From NCBI RefSeq assembly GCF_014645375.1, contig NZ_BMLT01000002.1, positions 248,001-312,000 on the forward strand: DNA of 64,000 bases, in the 5' to 3' direction. Positions 60,352 to 64,000 of this stretch are shown one piece after another (the stretch's first letter is position 1; every line of letters begins with the position of its first letter). Under the pieces are notes generated by a model that saw only the letters and a program-made list of their open reading frames with translations, was not told where the DNA came from and made no database searches. A program made the position numbers and the translations under genes. The stretch is from Marinobacterium nitratireducens. Its GTDB lineage: Bacteria; Pseudomonadota; Gammaproteobacteria; Pseudomonadales; Balneatricaceae.

Positions 60352-62196
60352 TCAGTCGAGCATGGACAGGTCGCGAACCGCGCCCTTGTCGGCGCTGGTG
60401 GCGAGCAGGGCGTAGGCCTTGAGCGCCGCGGACACCTTGCGCGGGCGGTCTTCCGCCGGCTTCCATCCATCCTTGCCCTTGGCATCCATCCGGGCGCGAC
60501 GGTGCGCCAGCTCTTCCATCGACAGCTTGACGTCGATGGTGCGGTTGGGGATGTCGATACGGATGATGTCGCCTTTCTCGACCAGGCCGATGGCGCCGCC
60601 AGCCGCCGCTTCCGGCGAGACGTGGCCGATCGACAGGCCCGAGGTGCCGCCGGAGAAGCGGCCGTCGGTGAGCAGCGCGCACTCCTTGCCAAGGCCCTTC
60701 GACTTCAGGTAGGAGGTCGGGTAGAGCATTTCCTGCATGCCCGGGCCGCCCTTGGGACCTTCATAGCGAACGATGACGACGTCGCCGGACTTCACCTGGC
60801 CTTCGAGGATATGGTGTACCGCCTGGTCCTGGGACTCGGTGATGTGGGCCGGACCTTCGAATACCAGGATGGAGTCATCGACGCCGGCGGTTTTCACCAC
60901 GCAGCCGTCCTCGGCGATGTTGCCGTACAGGACCGCAAGGCCTCCTTCGAGCGAGAAGGCGTGCTCGAGTGAGCGGATGCAGCCGTTTTCGCGATCGCCG
61001 TCCAGGGTCGGCCAGCGGGTCGATTGGCTGAAGGCCACCTGGGTCGGGATGCCGGCGGGGCCTGCCTTGTAGAACTCCATGACCTCGGGACTGGGGTTGC
61101 GCATGATGTCCCACTCGTCCAGGGCGTCCTTCATGGTCGCGCTGTGAACCGTCGGCACATCGCTGTGCAGCTTGCCTGCGCGGTCCAGCTCGCCGAGGAT
61201 GGCCATGATGCCGCCGGCGCGGTGCACGTCCTCGATGTGGTACTTCTGGGTGTTCGGCGCCACCTTGCACAGCTGCGGCACGGTGCGGGACAGGCGGTCG
61301 ATATCCTTCAGCGTGAAGTCCAGCTCGGCCTCCTGGGCAATCGCCAGCAGGTGCAGGATGGTATTGGTCGAGCCCCCCATGGCGATGTCGAGGCTGATGG
61401 CGTTTTCGAACGCCTTGGTGCTGCCGATGTGGCGCGGCAGTACGGTTTCGTCGTCCTGCTCGTAGTAGCGCTTGGCCAGATCGACGATGGTACGGCCGGC
61501 TCTGAGGAACAGCTTTTCGCGGTCGGCGTGGGTCGCGACCACGGTGCCGTTGCCCGGCAGCGCCAGGCCCAGGGCTTCGGCGAGGCAGTTCATCGAGTTG
61601 GCGGTGAACATGCCGGAGCAGGAGCCGCAGGTCGGGCAGGCGGAGCGCTCGTAGGCCTCGACCTTCTCGTCGGAGGCGCTGTCATCGGCGGCGATGACCA
61701 TGGCGTCGACTAGGTCGAGCTTGTGTTCGGCGAGTTTGGTCTTGCCGGCCTCCATCGGGCCGCCGGTGACGAAAATCACCGGGATGTTGAGACGCATCGC
61801 GGCCATCAGCATTCCCGGGGTGATCTTGTCGCAGTTGGATATGCACACCAGTGCGTCGGCGCAGTGGGCGTTGACCATGTACTCGACGGAGTCGGCGATG
61901 ATGTCGCGGCTCGGCAGCGAATACAGCATGCCGTCGTGGCCCATGGCGATACCGTCGTCGACCGCGATGGTGTTGAATTCCTTGGCCACGCCGCCGGCTT
62001 TTTCGATTTCCCGCGCGACCAGCTGACCCATATCCTTCAGGTGTACGTGCCCGGGCACGAACTGGGTGAAGGAGTTGGCGACGGCGATGATCGGCTTGTG
62101 GAAATCATCATCTTTCATTCCGGTAGCGCGCCAGAGTGCGCGGGCACCGGCCATATTGCGACCTGCGGTGGAGGTCTTGGAGCGGTATTGCGGCAT
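60352..62196 (-). CDS. ilvD: dihydroxy-acid dehydratase
   Basis: An iron-sulfur dehydratase in isoleucine and valine synthesis (2,3-dihydroxy acid to 2-oxo acid). The 614 residues are typical of the [4Fe-4S] form. Candidate cluster cysteines are Cys122 ([11 protein letters not shown]) and Cys193 or neighbours ([11 protein letters not shown]). The phosphate-type motif [11 protein letters not shown] is also present. The ribosome site is GAGG or AGG before the ATG. It acts downstream of ilvIH in the pathway but is 21 kb away. Confidence 0.97.
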   Translation of the reverse strand: MPQYRSKTSTAGRNMAGARALWRATGMKDDDFHKPIIAVANSFTQFVPGHVHLKDMGQLVAREIEKAGGVAKEFNTIAVDDGIAMGHDGMLYSLPSRDIIADSVEYMVNAHCADALVCISNCDKITPGMLMAAMRLNIPVIFVTGGPMEAGKTKLAEHKLDLVDAMVIAADDSASDEKVEAYERSACPTCGSCSGMFTANSMNCLAEALGLALPGNGTVVATHADREKLFLRAGRTIVDLAKRYYEQDDETVLPRHIGSTKAFENAISLDIAMGGSTNTILHLLAIAQEAELDFTLKDIDRLSRTVPQLCKVAPNTQKYHIEDVHRAGGIMAILGELDRAGKLHSDVPTVHSATMKDALDEWDIMRNPSPEVMEFYKAGPAGIPTQVAFSQSTRWPTLDGDRENGCIRSLEHAFSLEGGLAVLYGNIAEDGCVVKTAGVDDSILVFEGPAHITESQDQAVHHILEGQVKSGDVVIVRYEGPKGGPGMQEMLYPTSYLKSKGLGKECALLTDGRFSGGTSGLSIGHVSPEAAAGGAIGLVEKGDIIRIDIPNRTIDVKLSMEELAHRRARMDAKGKDGWKPAEDRPRKVSAALKAYALLATSADKGAVRDLSMLD

Positions 62197-62595
62197 GACC
62201 TGAAATCCTCGGCTTGGGGAGCCTTTGAAAGCGTGTTTGGCTAAGGGAACCTATGGACAAGTCCCGCAGAGGACAGCTGGGACTTGTTCATAGGTTCCCT
62301 GAGAGCCCGAGTATATCAGGGCTGGTGAGTGGTAAGTAGAGTGCGCCACCCGTAAGGCATCACCACTCACTCGATGCCGAGTTCATGCCGGATTCAGCCG
62401 TTTCGGGCTAGATTGACAGCATGATCGACAGGTCTGCCGCGTTGCTGTGCCGTCGGGTCCGATTTTGAGTATCATGAGGCCGTTGCCGGACGCTCACCGC
62501 CGCTGTCCGGGAGACCGGGGCGATATTGCTCCGGCGCCGTTTTGGGCCGACTAGCCTTTCCCCGTGCGAGTTCTGAACGAGAGGAGCACCACCTG
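62197..62595. other. gene-free ilvD-PepSY region
   Basis: A 399-base gap. It contains the hairpin element 62244-62300 and some degenerate heptamer-like sequence (GTGAGTGGTAAGT, CACCACTCACTC, about 62323-62375). The promoter regions for ilvD and the PepSY gene must also lie here. A TTGACA/TATCAT-like pair is seen near 62412-62475 but is too far apart to be convincing. Confidence 0.5.
62244..62300. repeat. long hairpin element upstream of ilvD
   Basis: Two 22-base arms (62244-62265 and 62279-62300) pair except at one position (G opposite T) around a 13-base loop. The arms begin AGGGAACCTATG and end CATAGGTTCCCT. It lies 47 bases upstream of the ilvD start and could be a dispersed repeat or a leader hairpin. 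Confidence 0.85.
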
Positions 62596-62934
62596 ATGTT
62601 GCGAAAGAAGTCCTGGTCTCGCCCAGCGTCGCTCTTGACGGCCGTAGGGCTCGGCTTGCTGCTGCTCCTGCCGCTGGGTGCGGCCGCTGCCGAGCAGCCG
62701 ATCTGGCAACTGACCCGGACCTCCGACGCCCAGGGCCAGCTGCTGAGGGTGGCGCAGGAGGGCATCAGCCTGCAGCAGGCGGTGGAGCAGGTGCGCAGGC
62801 GCTATCAGGGGCAGGTGATCAAGGCGACCTCAACCGATCTCAAGGGGCGGCCCGTCTACCGAATCCGACTGGTGCATGAGGGACGGGTACGGGAGGTACT
62901 CGTCGATGCCCTCTCGGGCGAGATACTCAATTAG
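62596..62934 (+). CDS. PepSY domain-containing exported protein
   Basis: A 112-residue protein. A signal peptide of about 34 residues (LGLLLLLPLGAAAA-EQ) precedes one PepSY domain (about residues 60-112: SLQQAVEQVRRRYQGQVI, GRPVYRIRLVHEGRVREVLVDALSGEIL). PepSY proteins are thought to modulate peptidases or sensor kinases in the periplasm. The start at 62596 follows GAGGAG; an earlier ATG at 62542 lacks a ribosome site. It is 41 bases upstream of the response regulator, so it is probably part of that signalling unit. Confidence 0.88.
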   Translation: MLRKKSWSRPASLLTAVGLGLLLLLPLGAAAAEQPIWQLTRTSDAQGQLLRVAQEGISLQQAVEQVRRRYQGQVIKATSTDLKGRPVYRIRLVHEGRVREVLVDALSGEILN

Positions 62935-62975
62935 TCACCCGGCCAGAGCGGTCCGGGCAATCAAGGTGTTAGCGG

Positions 62976-63656
62976 ATGAAAGTACTGATCGTCGAGGATG
63001 ACAACGACCTGCGGCGCCAGCTGAAAACGGCGCTGGAAAGCCGCGGCTACACCGTGGAGGAAAGCGCTGACGGCGAGGATGCCGAGTTCATGGGACAGGA
63101 GTATCCCTACGATCTGGCGATCGTCGACCTCGGACTTCCCAAGCTGCCGGGAGTCGAGGTCATTCGACGCTGGCGCGATGCCCAGAAAACCTTTCCGGTG
63201 CTGATCCTGACCGCCCGGGGTGACTGGCAGGACAAGGTCGAGGGCCTGGAAGCCGGCGCAGACGATTACTTGGTCAAGCCCTTCCATATCGAGGAGCTGG
63301 TGGCGCGCCTAAACGCCTTGCTGCGCCGTGCCGCGGGGCACGCCACGCCGGTGATGCGCTACGGCCCGGTCACCCTCGATACCGCGGGTCGCGTCGTCAC
63401 TCTCAACGACAAGCCGGTGAAGCTCACCAGCTACGAATACCGTACCCTGGAATACCTTATCCTCAATGCCGGCAAGACCATCTCCAAGACCGAGTTGACC
63501 GAGCACCTCTACCACCAGGACTTTGACCGGGACAGCAATGTTCTCGAGGTCTTCATCCGCCGCCTGCGGCAGAAACTGGACCCGGAGCAGACCCTGCAAC
63601 CGATTACCACGGTACGTGGCCTGGGCTACCGCTTCGACCTGTCGCCGGAGGACTGA
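62976..63656 (+). CDS. PhoP-like OmpR-family response regulator
   Basis: A 226-residue regulator. The receiver phosphoacceptor is Asp51 in AIVDLGLPKLPG, with the family-typical LTARGDWQDKVEGLEAGADDYLVKPF. The C-terminal winged helix begins near KLTSYEYRTLEYL and ends VRGLGYRFDL. Wording of the receiver closely follows PhoP of Pseudomonas. Its stop overlaps the kinase start by one base (TGATG). Likely signals include Mg2+ or envelope stress, by analogy only. Confidence 0.88.
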   Translation: MKVLIVEDDNDLRRQLKTALESRGYTVEESADGEDAEFMGQEYPYDLAIVDLGLPKLPGVEVIRRWRDAQKTFPVLILTARGDWQDKVEGLEAGADDYLVKPFHIEELVARLNALLRRAAGHATPVMRYGPVTLDTAGRVVTLNDKPVKLTSYEYRTLEYLILNAGKTISKTELTEHLYHQDFDRDSNVLEVFIRRLRQKLDPEQTLQPITTVRGLGYRFDLSPED

Positions 63657-64000
63657 TGCGGCTGCGCTGGCCCCGCGTGCGCTCGCTGCGGGCGCGGCTG
63701 CTGGTATTTTCCTGCAGTCTACTGCCGGTGGTCTTTTTCAGCGCCTGGTTCGCGCTCCAGAATGCCTTTCTGCACAGCCTGGAAACCGCCGAGCGGGAGC
63801 AGCTCAAGCTTCAGGTCTATCTGCTGCTCGGTGCCGCCGAGTTCCAGGACGGGCGCCTCAGCATCCCGCAGGCGCTGCGCGAACCGCGCTTCGGTCAGCT
63901 CGAATCCGGACTTTATGGCGTTATCCAGAGCCAGAGTGGCGCGCTGCAGTGGCGCTCGGAATCGAGCATGCTGCTGCCGGCCGGGCTGCTGCTGGCCCTC
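63656..64000 (+). CDS. PhoQ-like sensor histidine kinase, N-terminal part
   Basis: The frame opens at the ATG at 63656 and stays open for 115 codons to the window end, so the gene is cut off. The visible part has an Arg-rich start, one membrane helix (about residues 17-38, LVFSCSLLPVVFFSAWFAL) and the beginning of a periplasmic sensor (TAEREQLKLQVYLLLGAAEF). The kinase domains lie outside. Gene order and overlap with the PhoP-like gene support the assignment. Confidence 0.8.
   Translation, partial: MRLRWPRVRSLRARLLVFSCSLLPVVFFSAWFALQNAFLHSLETAEREQLKLQVYLLLGAAEFQDGRLSIPQALREPRFGQLESGLYGVIQSQSGALQWRSESSMLLPAGLLLAL

Overview
The window is a chromosomal segment of a GC-rich marine or halotolerant gammaproteobacterium in the Pseudomonadales/Oceanospirillales range. 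Three things point there. The block yfhL-coaD-tetR-rsmD-M16-ftsYEX-rpoH-thiS-thiG-trmB follows the gene order known from Pseudomonas. There is a complete ectoine and hydroxyectoine cluster under a MarR-type EctR regulator. The housekeeping genes are proteobacterial throughout, with no phage, integrase or transposase gene. Genus and species cannot be fixed from the sequence alone. I saw no rRNA, tRNA or CRISPR array.

Layout. 0-10.3 kb: the Pseudomonas-like core block (cofactor synthesis, rRNA and tRNA methylation, FtsYEX, the heat-shock sigma factor RpoH, thiamine genes). 10.6-13.2 kb: a Spy-like periplasmic protein divergent from cpxRA, with a perfect CpxR box between them. 13.2-16.6 kb: a leftward arginine-catabolism operon (DUF1338 protein, astA, astD). 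16.8-19.1 kb: nitrogen regulation (glnK-amtB plus a second glnK), with a sigma-54 promoter and an NtrC site upstream. 19.4-31.2 kb: ubiK, comM, a GGDEF/EAL protein, rep helicase, a methyltransferase, a thioesterase, a HAD phosphatase, a Tat-exported PhoX-like phosphatase and radD. 31.3-36.9 kb: a large ABC-like protein with ruined ATPase motifs and a C-terminal cyclic-nucleotide-binding-like domain, divergent from a PLP-dependent Orn/Lys/Arg decarboxylase. 37.2-39.4 kb: ilvIH. 39.9-46.4 kb: mostly accessory genes (GNAT + nitrilase pair, DOPA dioxygenase-like, PhyH-like dioxygenase, purT, a DUF5602-like lipoprotein). 46.6-51.5 kb: clpB behind a sigma-32 promoter, a VanX-like dipeptidase and a globin-coupled diguanylate cyclase. 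51.5-57.2 kb: ectR / ectABC-ectD-ask_ect. 57.3-64 kb: a degenerate EAL-HDOD protein, a TauE-like permease, bfd behind a Fur box, ilvD, and a PepSY / PhoP-like / PhoQ-like group cut off by the window end.

The genes connect along several lines. RpoH is encoded here and a sigma-32-like promoter precedes clpB. Nitrogen limitation (NtrC/sigma-54) would drive glnK-amtB. Ectoine synthesis is bundled with its own aspartokinase, so aspartate semialdehyde supply is coupled to osmotic stress. Arginine is handled by the ast genes and possibly by the decarboxylase.

The most unusual non-coding content is the density of interspersed repeats. They include a family of ~110-bp structured elements (one locus carries three tandem units at exactly 110-bp spacing), a deeply nested fold-back element after trmB, REP/REPIN-like elements, heptanucleotide arrays, and several single hairpin elements. 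Most sit at 3' ends of genes.
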